Source: Candidatus Flexicrinis affinis
Lineage (GTDB): Bacteria > Chloroflexota > Anaerolineae > Aggregatilineales > Phototrophicaceae
Assembly: GCA_016716525.1 (NCBI GenBank)
Contig: JADJWE010000006.1
Span: forward strand, 248,001 to 312,000
Length of the DNA: 64,000 nucleotides
Direction: 5' to 3'
In this document: one piece after another, positions 48,579 through 58,354 of the stretch
How the letters are laid out: each line of letters begins with the position of its first letter
Numbering within the stretch: position 1 is the first letter of the stretch
The notes under the pieces: generated by a model
What the model saw: the letters and a program-made list of their open reading frames with translations, nothing else
Told to the model about the DNA's origin: nothing
The model's database searches: none
Translations under genes and position numbers: made by a program

Positions 48579-50765
48579 ATGCGCCGCTGGCACCTCCTTT
48601 TCGTTCTCGGCGTGCTGGCACTTGCGGTCAGCCCCGTGCACGCCATCCCCGCGGAATTCACCGCGTGGTTGTACACCCCCGATACCGGCGAGATGACGCT
48701 GGTCGACCTGTCCGGCGAGCGCGACACGTTCGAACTGCCGATCGCCCCGCCGTACACGATTCGCCCGCTGTCCAACGTCGGCGTGTCGCCCAATGGCCGG
48801 TTGATCGCCTATGTGCTCGCTCAGCCGGATTCGACCAATCAGCAGTTGATGATCTACGACTACAACACCCGCACCGTGATCGCACAGTATCCGGTGTCGT
48901 CGGTGGCGTATAACAGCATCGACTTCAACCCGCGTTTCGCCTTCAGCCCGGACTCACGGCGCGTGGCGCTGGGTTACAGCGTCGACCCGTCGGGCTGGGA
49001 ACTGGTTGTGATCGATCTCGACAGCTTCAGCATCGCCGGCACGCTCTCGAGCGGCGACCCGGCCTTCGCAGGCATCCCGGCGACCTACGGCATCACGCCG
49101 ACGGTCACCTACTTCCGCTCGCCCACCGAACTGGCGATCGCGCTGATCCGCGGCGGCACTGAAGCCAGCGAGCCTGCGGGCAGCTACTTGTGGGACACCG
49201 TGACCGCGTCCGTCACGCCGCACATCGGTTACGGGTCGGCCAGCGACGTGTTCGCGCCGACTGGCGAGGCCGTTATGGCGCTGCCGGACGACCGCTTCCC
49301 GATGATGCCGGACCGCTTCATGTTCGGCCAGTTCAACACCATCCAGGTTTACGACGCCGCGCGCGGCGAACGATGGCCGGTCTTCCAGCGGTCCGACTGG
49401 ACGATCTACGGGCCGAAGTTCGTGTTCAACGCGCAGTTGGTCGCATTTGTGGCGTATGACGGCACCAGCGAGCGCGTTTACCTGCTCAACCGTGACGGCG
49501 CGATCGCCGGCGCCCTGCCGCCCGGCGTAAACGCGTACGAGATGGCGGGCGTGCCGGACGGCTTTATCTACGCCAAGCCTGACGGGGGCGTCCCCGGACT
49601 ATACAGCATCAATCTGCGCGCCGGTGACTCGGACGGGTCGCGCGTGTGGAGCGGCGTGCCAAACACCTACCCGCGCATCGCGTGGGTCGGGTCGCTCGGG
49701 AGCAGTTCGTTCATGTTCCTCGAACCGCCGTATGCTAACTGGCCGGTATTGGCCGATCCGATCGCCGATGCCAGCGGCCCGGGTCCGACCGAACCCGGCG
49801 GCCTGACGCTGCGTGTCGGAGAGCGCGCCATCGTCCGCACGACCGAAGGCGACGCGCTGCGCGTCCGCTCCGGCCCCGGCACGAACTTCGTCGTCGTGCG
49901 CAGTATTCCCCCGGGTTCGACCGTCGACCTGATCGGCGGGCCGACCAGCTCCGGCGGCTTCAACTGGTGGAACATCCGCCTCGACGACGGCACGACAGGC
50001 TGGGCGGTCGACTTTGCCGATGGCGAGCAGACGCTTGTGCCGATCGGCGCTGAAGAAGCGCCGCCGACGCTTGCGCCAACCGCCACGCCGGGCGCCGACC
50101 CGAGCGTACCGACGCAGCTTCGTGTTGGCGACAACGCGCTGGTAACGACTGGCGCCCTACGCCTGCGCAGCGTGCCGGGTTTGGGCGGCGCGCTCGTGCG
50201 CGAAATGCCGCGCGACACCTACGTGCGCGTCATCGGCGGGCCTACGCCGATCGACAACTACTTGTGGTGGCAACTTCAGCTCCTCGACGGCACGACGGGC
50301 TGGGCGGCGGAGATCGTCGGCACCGAGCGCGTACTGACGTACACTACGCAGCCACCGCCAACCGCGACACCCGCGCCATCGGTAACGCCGGTCGGCGGAC
50401 CGTCGCCGACACCGCTGATCTTCGTCCCACTGCCGATCACGACGCCGTTGATCGTCGTCCCGCTGTTGGTCGCGCCGAATCAGGTGTCGCCAGCGGACGG
50501 ACACACGTTCGACATCTTCCCGCGTACGACGACGCTGTCATGGTCGGCGGTCGCCGCGGCCAGCGGTGGCTACGAACTGCAGCGCCAATGGTGCAGCAGC
50601 ACCGGCACCAACTGCTCCGACTACCCGCTGGTATCGACGGGCGCGACGTCATACACGTTCGACTTCATCGGCGCGCAGGTCGGGCGCTGGCGTGTGCGGT
50701 CGGTCGGGTCGGGCGGCGCCAAGAGCGACTGGTCGCCGTGGCGCACGTTCCGGCATCTGCGGTAA
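48579..50765 (+). CDS. Secreted propeller protein with two SH3b domains
   Basis: A protein of about 728 residues. Signal peptide WHLLFVLGVLALAVSPVHA. Residues about 25-395 are propeller-like (VGVSPNGRLIAYVLAQ, FAFSPDSRRVALGY). Two bacterial SH3 domains follow: one with DALRVRSGPGTNFVVVRSIP and WWNIRLDDGTTGWAV, one with ALRLRSVPGLGGALVREMP and WWQLQLLDGTTGWAAE. After a Pro/Thr linker comes an FN3-like C-terminal domain. SH3b domains usually bind cell wall or peptides. AAAGGA lies 9 bases before the chosen ATG; the frame extends 15 codons upstream. Composition is typical of the core. Confidence 0.83.
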   Translation: MRRWHLLFVLGVLALAVSPVHAIPAEFTAWLYTPDTGEMTLVDLSGERDTFELPIAPPYTIRPLSNVGVSPNGRLIAYVLAQPDSTNQQLMIYDYNTRTVIAQYPVSSVAYNSIDFNPRFAFSPDSRRVALGYSVDPSGWELVVIDLDSFSIAGTLSSGDPAFAGIPATYGITPTVTYFRSPTELAIALIRGGTEASEPAGSYLWDTVTASVTPHIGYGSASDVFAPTGEAVMALPDDRFPMMPDRFMFGQFNTIQVYDAARGERWPVFQRSDWTIYGPKFVFNAQLVAFVAYDGTSERVYLLNRDGAIAGALPPGVNAYEMAGVPDGFIYAKPDGGVPGLYSINLRAGDSDGSRVWSGVPNTYPRIAWVGSLGSSSFMFLEPPYANWPVLADPIADASGPGPTEPGGLTLRVGERAIVRTTEGDALRVRSGPGTNFVVVRSIPPGSTVDLIGGPTSSGGFNWWNIRLDDGTTGWAVDFADGEQTLVPIGAEEAPPTLAPTATPGADPSVPTQLRVGDNALVTTGALRLRSVPGLGGALVREMPRDTYVRVIGGPTPIDNYLWWQLQLLDGTTGWAAEIVGTERVLTYTTQPPPTATPAPSVTPVGGPSPTPLIFVPLPITTPLIVVPLLVAPNQVSPADGHTFDIFPRTTTLSWSAVAAASGGYELQRQWCSSTGTNCSDYPLVSTGATSYTFDFIGAQVGRWRVRSVGSGGAKSDWSPWRTFRHLR

Positions 50766-50775
50766 TGCCAGAATA

Positions 50776-50893
50776 GTCAGGGGCGCAGCGTGCTGCGCCC
50801 CTGACTTTCGCCCTCTGGACTCCCTGCCGCGAAATGACCGCGCGAGCGCGGTCATTTCGCAGAGATGGGGTCAAGGGGTGTAAACCCCTTGAA
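50776..50893. repeat. Composite hairpin repeat, copy D
   Basis: Begins with GGGGCGCAG and CTGCGCCCC hairpin arms, then TTTCGCCCTCTGGACTCCC, then a 15-base perfect variable stem GCGAAATGACCGCGC (50829-50843) with GCGCGGTCATTTCGC (50846-50860), then GATGGGGTCAAGGGGTGTAAACCCCTT. It lies between convergent genes. Confidence 0.78.
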
Positions 50894-50912
50894 TTTCGTT
50901 TTGTGTGTGCCG

Positions 50913-51281
50913 CTATTCGCCCACTTCGCCGCTGCCGACCGGTTCTTTGTTGGTCGTCACGCTCACCCAGTCAGGCCGGTCGTCGTAGAGATGGCCGAAG
51001 ATCGGCTTTTCGTTGCGCAGGATTTCGACAAACGCGCCGAGGTCCGCGATCGGCAGATACATCGCGCCTTTACGTTCGCCGGGGTTGAACGACGGCGGCG
51101 GGAACGGGCTCTCAGGCGCGAGGAACAGCACGTCGAGCGTGTACTCGACTTTCGTCTGCGGCTCGGCACCGGTGCAGCGCACCAGACCACGGATCAGCAC
51201 CTGCGCGCCGCCGATGTCGCGTCGTTCCAACTGCCGCCACGATACTTGATAGTGTTTGATCTCGAAGATGACGGACGCCAT
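50913..51281 (-). CDS. Uncharacterised small protein
   Basis: A 122-residue protein without signal peptide or membrane segment, starting MASVIFEIKHYQVSWRQLER. It is beta-rich (QVLIRGLVRCTGAEPQTKVE) with a Pro-rich loop (ESPFPPPSFNPGERKG). No family is recognised. The frame extends 16 codons upstream, but GGAGG lies closer to the chosen ATG. Faces the SH3b gene convergently across a composite hairpin repeat. Confidence 0.6.
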   Translation of the reverse strand: MASVIFEIKHYQVSWRQLERRDIGGAQVLIRGLVRCTGAEPQTKVEYTLDVLFLAPESPFPPPSFNPGERKGAMYLPIADLGAFVEILRNEKPIFGHLYDDRPDWVSVTTNKEPVGSGEVGE

Positions 51282-51395
51282 AGCCGGCCTTGCCTCCGCT
51301 GCTGATCTCGTTGGGTAGGTTACTAGCATAGCGCGCCGGCTCGTGTTTTGCTCATACGGGACGTGCGCTCCATGCTGTTCGAGCGACGGCGGCCG

Positions 51396-53390
51396 CTATG
51401 CGCGCGCCACGGGTTCGACCGGCAGATTGACCGTAAACGTCGTGCCGGAGCCGACCGCGCTGATAAAGTCGATATCCCCACCCAACTGAGTCACGCTTTG
51501 CTTGACGATCGCCAACCCGAGTCCGGTGCCTTCGATGCCGGATGCGTTGTCGGCACGGTGGAATGCGTCGAAGATGCGATGCTGCTCGTCCTCGGGGATA
51601 CCGATACCCTGATCGCTGATCCGCAGCGTAATGTGATCGGCGTCGGCACAGATTTCGGCCGAGACGGTCGTACCGCTGGGAGAATACTTCACCGCGTTGG
51701 TGAGCAGGTTAATGAGCACCTGTTCGAATAGACGACGGTCGGTTGTCAGCGGAGCCGCGCTGCACACCGGGTTGATGACAAAGGTGTGGCGCCCGTGGTC
51801 GGCCATGCTCAGGTTTTCCACGACGCCGCGCAGCACGTCGAGAGCGTCGAACGACTCTGGCATCACGGACACGCGCCCTGCGGATGCACGGCTGATGCTC
51901 AGAACGTCGTCGAGCAGCTTCGACATGCGCCGCGCTTCGTTGGTCACGATGTCCAGCTTGCGGCCGATATCGTCTTTACTGAGCCGGTCGATGTAGCTCT
52001 TGAGGATGTCAATTGTCGAGACGATGACCGACAGCGGCGTACGGAACTCGTGCGTGACCATCTGCGTGAAACGTTCCTTGAGCAGGGTGATCTCGCGCTC
52101 TTTGGTCAGTTCGATCTCGAGCGACTCGACATTCATACGTTCGGCTTCCAGCGCGCGCCGCTCGGTCATATCAGCGGCAACCACCAAGCGTGCCGGGCGC
52201 CCGTCGAAGCGTATCCGCCGCGCGCTCACCTCGACTTCGAAGGTCGATCCGTCTTTGCGGCGATGCACCCATGTCGACGAGGTCATCACCTCTTGATCGC
52301 GGGCGTCCCCGCGCAGCAGCGCGACAAGCCGGTTGGCCTCATTCGGCGACCGGATGTCCAGCAGGTTCATTTGGGCGAATTCCTCGTGCGAGTACCCGTA
52401 ATTTCGCACCATCGAGTCGTTGACCTTGAGAAACGCCAGCGTGTCCTCGTCGTAGATATACAACGGCTGCGGCGTAAGTTCGAACAGCTCTTCGTAGCGG
52501 TGCCGCTCGTCGATGAGCGCCTGTTCGACGCGCTTGATGTGCGTGATGTCGCGCCCGATGGACTGGACGAGCTGCAAGGTTCCGTCTTCGTCCGTGATGC
52601 CGTAGTCGACCCACTGAATCCAGCGCCCATTGCCATACTCGTCCGGCGTCAGGAATTCCATCGTCCGCGGCGTTGGGTCGCGCTGCAGCTCGGCCAGACG
52701 GTCCTTGACCCGCTGCAGGTCTTCCGGCCGGACAAGCGAAAAGAAGCTCTTGCCGATTAACTCCTCGGGCGGCCGGCCATAGAAGGCGCAGTAGGCTTTG
52801 TTGACGTAGGCCAGCGTGCTGTCCGGTTCGATCAAGCACACCAGATCGAGCTGGCCTTCCACGATACTGCGATAGCGGCGCTCGCTGTCGCGCAGGGCCT
52901 CTTCGGCCATGATGCGCGCGGTCACTTCGCGGCTCACCGTCATGACCGACTCGACCTCGCCATCCGCACCAAACAGCGGGATGATCTGCGTTTCGAAGAA
53001 GAGGCGCCGGCGTGGTCCGCTGATGACCCACTGTGTCCACTGCTCTTTGCCGGACGCGAATGCACGGCGCAGGTCGTCGGTGAGTTGATCGGCCAGATCG
53101 CGCGGGATCGGCATTTCGTAGAACGTCGCGCCGATGATCTCCTCGATCGGTCGAGTCAGCAGCGTGACCGAAGCGGGGTTGACGTACGAATAACGCAGCG
53201 AGCGATCGAACCGCGCGATCAGGTCGGGGTTGGCGTCGGTAAGCGCGTAGATGTCGCGCTGCTCTGGCTTGACAGCGGTGTCGGAATCTCTGGAAAGCCA
53301 GTCGGCCACGAGCGACTCGACGGTGACCCCGCGGCGCGCGGCTTCGTCGGCAAGCTGGCGTTCCAGATGATCCGGAAGGCGGGTCGTCAT
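51396..53390 (-). CDS. Multi-PAS sensor histidine kinase with RHH-like N-terminus
   Basis: A 664-residue cytoplasmic kinase without membrane segments. Residues 1-33 (TTRLPDHLERQLADEAARRG, VTVESLVADWLS) look like a ribbon-helix-helix motif. Three PAS domains follow at about 45-160, 170-290 and 295-415. The dimerisation box is MVTHEFRTPLSVI with His447; the ATP domain contains NLLTNAVKYSP, DQGIGIPEDE and GTGLGLAIVK. No response regulator is adjacent, so the kinase is orphan here. The RHH-like head is unusual for a histidine kinase and could allow direct DNA contact or simply dimerise. Confidence 0.88.
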   Translation of the reverse strand: MTTRLPDHLERQLADEAARRGVTVESLVADWLSRDSDTAVKPEQRDIYALTDANPDLIARFDRSLRYSYVNPASVTLLTRPIEEIIGATFYEMPIPRDLADQLTDDLRRAFASGKEQWTQWVISGPRRRLFFETQIIPLFGADGEVESVMTVSREVTARIMAEEALRDSERRYRSIVEGQLDLVCLIEPDSTLAYVNKAYCAFYGRPPEELIGKSFFSLVRPEDLQRVKDRLAELQRDPTPRTMEFLTPDEYGNGRWIQWVDYGITDEDGTLQLVQSIGRDITHIKRVEQALIDERHRYEELFELTPQPLYIYDEDTLAFLKVNDSMVRNYGYSHEEFAQMNLLDIRSPNEANRLVALLRGDARDQEVMTSSTWVHRRKDGSTFEVEVSARRIRFDGRPARLVVAADMTERRALEAERMNVESLEIELTKEREITLLKERFTQMVTHEFRTPLSVIVSTIDILKSYIDRLSKDDIGRKLDIVTNEARRMSKLLDDVLSISRASAGRVSVMPESFDALDVLRGVVENLSMADHGRHTFVINPVCSAAPLTTDRRLFEQVLINLLTNAVKYSPSGTTVSAEICADADHITLRISDQGIGIPEDEQHRIFDAFHRADNASGIEGTGLGLAIVKQSVTQLGGDIDFISAVGSGTTFTVNLPVEPVARA

Positions 53391-53504
53391 AATGAATCAG
53401 AACCGAAATGCGATGACTGTTTTCAGTATACTCGAAGGTTGACCCGTGAGAATGATGGTCATGTCAATGGTTTGACAATGTTTCCATGCTGGTTTACCAA
53501 ACGA

Positions 53505-53544
53505 ACGCGCCCTCTTGTGACGGAGGGCGCGTTCCATGTGTCAT
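53505..53544 (-). terminator. Terminator of the giant pilin-like gene
   Basis: Perfect 12-base arms GAACGCGCCCTC (53513-53524) and GAGGGCGCGTTC (53533-53544). On the minus strand the stem is followed by GTTTGG. It lies just 11 bases past the stop codon of the 1539-residue gene. Confidence 0.78.
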
Positions 53545-53554
53545 ATCGTGCGGC

Positions 53555-56500
53555 TTAGGGGAACTTCAGCACGCGGATCGAGGCGATCCACCAGCCGTCG
53601 TAGTAGCCGTCCACGAGGTTCAGCGATGGATTGTTGATGGCATCGCTGTTGTCGCAGTCTCCACGGCGGTAGCACTCGGAGTCCTGGCGGTTGTAACGGA
53701 ACCGCACCAAGATCTGCTGACCGTTGTACCCGGACAGATTGTACGTACGGAGCTGCCAAGCGTCCGAGTACGGGTTGCCGAGGCCCCTTACACCATTGCC
53801 AAAGTCGGCGTCATCCGACGCACCGTCGTCGTGATCAGAATTCTTGCCGACCCAAGTAAACCCGCCGTCCGTGCTCACTTCGACGAAGAACTGTTCGCCT
53901 CCATGAGACCGCCACTTCGTTTCGATCGCCATCGCCGCATAGCTGCCCGGCGCCATCGTCGTCAGGTCGAGGATGTGATTGCCCAGCAGCGACGTGTTGG
54001 CGTACGCAAGGGGCGGGATGTCGGGGGTCAGGCCGCCGCCATACTTCGGGCTGTCGGAGAACGAGTAGCTGCCGTCGCTCACGCTGAGTTGGATCACTGC
54101 ACCGCCGCTGTTCTCAAAGTACTGCAGCGTAAGGCGGTAGCGCCGGCCAAACAAGAAGTTGAAGCTGCCCGTATTGGTCGTCGGAGAGTGATCCGTCCAG
54201 TTGTTGATGACATTCCACTCAAACGGCACAGGTGTGATCGGGTTGCCGCCGGCATCGAGTTCCTCGATCTTCATGCGCACGCCATCGTCGGAACGGGTGC
54301 TGAAGTTGCGGACACCGTTCTGGAAGCTCACGCCGTCGACCAGCACGTCCAGCGTGAATTCGCCGAGGAACCGATCGCAGCTTGGCAGCGCCGTTACGGG
54401 TTTACAAGACGGCGCTACGTTGATCTGCGTATACGGTACCGTGGCCACGGGCGCACGCTGCGGACTCTCGGTTTCCAACACGTAGTCTGCACCCATGCGG
54501 AAACGCATGCTACCACTATAGCCGAGGCTCTGACCGATGCTGACGCAGTCGCTGCAGTTGATCCAGTCACCCGTCCACACCCCGAGGTTGACGATCGCGC
54601 CGCTGCCACCGAGCGTGATGTTCGGGTCGAGGCCCCACAACCCTTCGGGGATCCAGTTGACCATGCTGCCGGCGTAGTCGATGAAGTTGCTGTTCTGGAT
54701 GACCGTGATGTTGCTATACGGCTTCCGGTAGCGAACGTCGATGCCGTCGAGGTACCAACCATCATAGTTGGTAGTGGTCGTGAGCGCATCGTAGACGAAC
54801 CGGATGCGGATGCGCGAGCCGGCAGAGCTGTTGATCGCGCTGTAGCCATATGGCGACAGGTCGATCTGGTAGCGCCTCCAACCGTAGCTCTTCGAGTCGC
54901 CGCCGGTGCTGCCGATCGGGAAGAACGGCGACGACACGTCGGTCCACGGCAGCCAGCCGCGTTCGAACGTGAAGCATTGCAGGATGTTCGGCCCGCAGGC
55001 GGCCTGCGCGGCGGTGTCGATCGCGGTCGCGGAGCGGGTATCCTCGCGCGAGACCTGAACGCGCAGCGTGGTGTACCGTCCGATGTGGTAGCGCGACCAG
55101 AAGTTGAGCACCGGCGCTTCGTCGTCGGCGTAGACGCCGCGCAGGTCGAACACGCGATCCAGCTCGAGGATGCTGTAGGTGTTGCCTAGCGTCGCCCATG
55201 CCGAGTCGCCATAGTCGCTGCCGTAGCCGATGGGCGCGCGGTCCTGCCCGCCGAGCGCGCTGTCGTGGAAGCTCATGGCGCCGCTGCCCGCGCGGGCCTC
55301 AAAGACCACCGCGTTCCACGTGCCGCCCAGCTTCCAGTCGTTCTCAAAGCGGCGGCCATCCACTGAGCCGTCCGGCTCACTGAAGAAGGTCGAGCCACTG
55401 CCGCTGCCGATTGGCGTCCCATTGAACCAGTCGTTCCTGCTCTCCAACACCGGCCACAGGCGCCAGACCGGTGTCGTGTCCTCGCCGAAGCGGATGTCGT
55501 CGATGTAGATGCCGCGCTCGCTCGCGGAGGCGTCCGCGCCCAGCGCAAAGCGGATCACCACATCGTCGTCGCGCAGGTCCGCGCCCGACCCCACACCCGG
55601 CGCGCCGCCGCCGTCCAGCGCGATCTGGCGCAGGATCGGATACAGCGAGACCTTGGTCGGTTCCCACGTGCGGTTGATCGCCCGCCCCATGTTATGGCGG
55701 TAGATCCACAGCGTGCGATATGCCGTATCCGCTTCGTCCACCCGCTTCCACTGGATGATGAACTGATCGGCAGATGCCAGCTCGCGCCGGTGGTAGAAGG
55801 TCAAAACCGGATTGGTCGCGGCTGGCGTGTACGAGTTGGTCCCGGTGGTCACGCCCGGCCCGATCAGCACGATCTTGCCCGGCGTATCGTTGTACAGGTC
55901 GATCGGCCAGCGCAGAGTCAGGTAGGTCGTCTGCCCGTCGATGTAGTTGCTCTTCGGTGCCGCGGCGTACGAGTACTCGACATCGGTCTCAGGGGCGCCC
56001 ACGCGCACATGTCCGTGCTCGTCGGTCGGGCCCCACGTGCCGGTGAAGCGCCAGAAGTAAAGCGGGCCTTCGTCCTGCACGTTGTCGGTAAACGGATAGT
56101 CGGTGTATTTTGGCGTCTCGTCGCGGCCGAGCCGAATCTGGTCGATCCACCAGCCATCTTTCGTGTCCGCCTGAGCGTGCACCAGCATCGCAAAGCGAAT
56201 ACGAATCTGCGTCGGGTTGCCGGGGATGTTCTTGAGGCTGATCACCGTTTCTTGCAGCGTGGTCTGCTTGACCTCGCCGGTCGCTGTGATCGGCCGGATT
56301 TCGCCGTCGTCGAAGGTTGTCCACACCGCCGGTGCCACATCGAACGGCGTGGTCGAATACTGCACGACGAGCCCGGTACGGCTTCCGACGTGATAGCCCT
56401 GATAGAACGACAGCACCGGATCGCCGTCGTTGCCGAAGCTGTCGACTGCCGGCAGCGTCGTCAGGTCGATGAACCCATCGAACTCGAGATAATTGACACG

Positions 56501-58174
56501 GACATCGTCGATGTCGTTGCTGACCGGCGAGTCGTTATGGCGCTTGTAGTAGGTGTAGACGCTGCCGTTAGTGCCGGCTACGGCATCTTGCGTGTCGACG
56601 GTATCGTCGGCGCTGTCATGGAAGGCCAAGCCGTTGGGCCCGAACTTGTTGTTCGACACAAGCGCCCAACCGGACTTCTGGTCACCGGGGTTGTTGATGC
56701 CACCGGTGGTGATGAAATCGAAGCGCTCGTCGGCGTTGTTCAACGTCCACAGCTGATCCATGTTGAAGGTCTGCTGCGTCTTGTCCTTGAACTCGACATC
56801 GTCGACATGCCACTGCCGGTCACCGCTGGCGCCCGACGAAATCCGCATGGCAAAGCGGAACGTCAAGCGGTTGCTGGTAAAGCCGGTCATATACGGCGCC
56901 AGATCGACGACGTTGCGCGTCCAGTTGAAGTTGGTCGTGCCGGCGCGCCCGAGGTCGATCTTCTGCCACGTCATCGCGCTGCGGTTGGCGGTTGGCGGGA
57001 AGGCCAACGGGTCTACCGGGATGTATTCGGCGACTTCAAGCCACCCATCCGTGCCGGGGCTGTCGAACTCCCACGTGTCCCAGAAGATCATCTGGGGATT
57101 GGTCATGCTGGTTGGAATACGGACAGCGCCGCGCCACTCCAGGTAGCACAGCGTGCCGGTCTGGTTCTCGCCCAACACGTAGTCGTCGAACAGATTGCGT
57201 TCGGTGTTGGAGTCGTTCTCGTCGTCGTAAATGCCCCAGCCGCAGTTGAAGCTGCCGCCCGAGGCTGTGCCGGTACCGTCTACTGCCGAGTCGTCGGGGT
57301 TCGCGCCGGAGCCAAGCACCTCGACCTTCAGAACTGACGTGCCGCCGCCCTGATAGTAGTCGACCTCGATCGTATGCTCGCCGGCGGCCAAGGAAATCGA
57401 GCCGGTGTACAGCGTCGCGGCCTGATCCGTCCAACTGTTGGTATTGCCGTTTGAATCGGCGATGGTGACCGGGCTGCCATCGACACGGACGCGCGCGCCG
57501 TCGTTTGTGACCACGCGGAAGGACAAGCTCATGTCGGACGGCAGTTCGATCGTCCGCGTGAAGGTTGCCGAGAAATCGGTCGTTCGCCAGCTCGCGACGA
57601 ACGCACCGTTGTAATCCAGCGCCCAGATACCGGAAATGACGTGGTCGGGCGTGCCGCTCAGCGTGCGGTTGGGGTAGAACTCGCCCGTCCACGGCAACCC
57701 GCCGAGGGCGATGTTGTTGTCGATACGCCAGCGACGCGCTTCGTCCGCGGTGTCCTTGAACGGCGCGTCCTTGTAGTCGTCGCCATACGTCGGCGTCAGC
57801 GTCGGCGTCGAAGTAGGCGCCGGCACAGTGGCCGTGTAGGTGTTGGTCACCGTGGGCGACGGGCCGGCCGTGGGAATGTCGGTCGGGTTCGCCGGCGTGT
57901 TGGTGGCGATGGCGCCACCCGTCGGCGTGAACTCGAAGACCTTCGTCACAGTGCCCCAGAACTCGTCGCGGTCGGGCGCATCGCCGACGACCGTTTGCTG
58001 CAGGATGTCGTTCACCACAGCGTTGAACAGGTTCGAGGTCACCGGCGCGCTCGCGGCGAGGGCCAAGCCGAAGGCAATGCCGACAAGGACCGCAATCAAG
58101 GCGTATTCGATGATTGCCTGACCGCGTTCGCGCATGGGCGTGTGAGAATTGGGTTCAGGGTGCAGGTGCGACAT
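53555..58174 (-). CDS. Giant pilin-anchored surface protein with PA14-like and MAM-like modules
   Basis: A 1539-residue protein. The N-terminus is a class III prepilin leader: RERG-QAIIEYALIAVLVGIAF, cleavage after Gly18, Glu at +5, Tyr at +6, then a hydrophobic helix to about residue 40. A Thr/Pro linker spans 83-130. Residues about 150-290 resemble PA14 (WTGEFYPNR, TNDGARVRVDG, GEHTIEVDYYQGGG). The remainder is a string of jelly-roll modules whose ends share a signature: WHVDDVEF, DGWWIDQIRLG, GIYIDDIRFGED, DGWYLDGIDVRY, DGWWIASIRV. A second PA14-like domain lies near the C-terminus. It was probably assembled into or onto a Tad/Flp pilus as an adhesin. An in-frame ATG at 58135 could also start it. 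Confidence 0.78.
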   Translation of the reverse strand: MSHLHPEPNSHTPMRERGQAIIEYALIAVLVGIAFGLALAASAPVTSNLFNAVVNDILQQTVVGDAPDRDEFWGTVTKVFEFTPTGGAIATNTPANPTDIPTAGPSPTVTNTYTATVPAPTSTPTLTPTYGDDYKDAPFKDTADEARRWRIDNNIALGGLPWTGEFYPNRTLSGTPDHVISGIWALDYNGAFVASWRTTDFSATFTRTIELPSDMSLSFRVVTNDGARVRVDGSPVTIADSNGNTNSWTDQAATLYTGSISLAAGEHTIEVDYYQGGGTSVLKVEVLGSGANPDDSAVDGTGTASGGSFNCGWGIYDDENDSNTERNLFDDYVLGENQTGTLCYLEWRGAVRIPTSMTNPQMIFWDTWEFDSPGTDGWLEVAEYIPVDPLAFPPTANRSAMTWQKIDLGRAGTTNFNWTRNVVDLAPYMTGFTSNRLTFRFAMRISSGASGDRQWHVDDVEFKDKTQQTFNMDQLWTLNNADERFDFITTGGINNPGDQKSGWALVSNNKFGPNGLAFHDSADDTVDTQDAVAGTNGSVYTYYKRHNDSPVSNDIDDVRVNYLEFDGFIDLTTLPAVDSFGNDGDPVLSFYQGYHVGSRTGLVVQYSTTPFDVAPAVWTTFDDGEIRPITATGEVKQTTLQETVISLKNIPGNPTQIRIRFAMLVHAQADTKDGWWIDQIRLGRDETPKYTDYPFTDNVQDEGPLYFWRFTGTWGPTDEHGHVRVGAPETDVEYSYAAAPKSNYIDGQTTYLTLRWPIDLYNDTPGKIVLIGPGVTTGTNSYTPAATNPVLTFYHRRELASADQFIIQWKRVDEADTAYRTLWIYRHNMGRAINRTWEPTKVSLYPILRQIALDGGGAPGVGSGADLRDDDVVIRFALGADASASERGIYIDDIRFGEDTTPVWRLWPVLESRNDWFNGTPIGSGSGSTFFSEPDGSVDGRRFENDWKLGGTWNAVVFEARAGSGAMSFHDSALGGQDRAPIGYGSDYGDSAWATLGNTYSILELDRVFDLRGVYADDEAPVLNFWSRYHIGRYTTLRVQVSREDTRSATAIDTAAQAACGPNILQCFTFERGWLPWTDVSSPFFPIGSTGGDSKSYGWRRYQIDLSPYGYSAINSSAGSRIRIRFVYDALTTTTNYDGWYLDGIDVRYRKPYSNITVIQNSNFIDYAGSMVNWIPEGLWGLDPNITLGGSGAIVNLGVWTGDWINCSDCVSIGQSLGYSGSMRFRMGADYVLETESPQRAPVATVPYTQINVAPSCKPVTALPSCDRFLGEFTLDVLVDGVSFQNGVRNFSTRSDDGVRMKIEELDAGGNPITPVPFEWNVINNWTDHSPTTNTGSFNFLFGRRYRLTLQYFENSGGAVIQLSVSDGSYSFSDSPKYGGGLTPDIPPLAYANTSLLGNHILDLTTMAPGSYAAMAIETKWRSHGGEQFFVEVSTDGGFTWVGKNSDHDDGASDDADFGNGVRGLGNPYSDAWQLRTYNLSGYNGQQILVRFRYNRQDSECYRRGDCDNSDAINNPSLNLVDGYYDGWWIASIRVLKFP

Positions 58175-58354
58175 AGCGACCCCGGCAAAGTATGCCAGCT
58201 ATTCCGTCTGAATTGCAGTGTACCGAAACATTGGTCAATAGAGGCAGGTTTTTTTGTCGGAGAGTTGTACGGAACCATTCACAGATTATTGACATGCGCG
58301 TTCGCTCCCCTCATGCCATACTCTGCAGATGGTGCCGGATCGAGGACGCGCGTG

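Noticed and set aside
53486..55189. Plus-strand open frame of 567 codons antisense to the giant gene
   Set aside because: Begins inside the terminator hairpin and continues as a shadow; not supported as a gene.
55694..57337. Plus-strand open frame of 547 codons antisense to the giant pilin-like gene
   Set aside because: Shadow frame; composition rich in Arg, Val and Asp typical of reverse-complement coding, without motifs.
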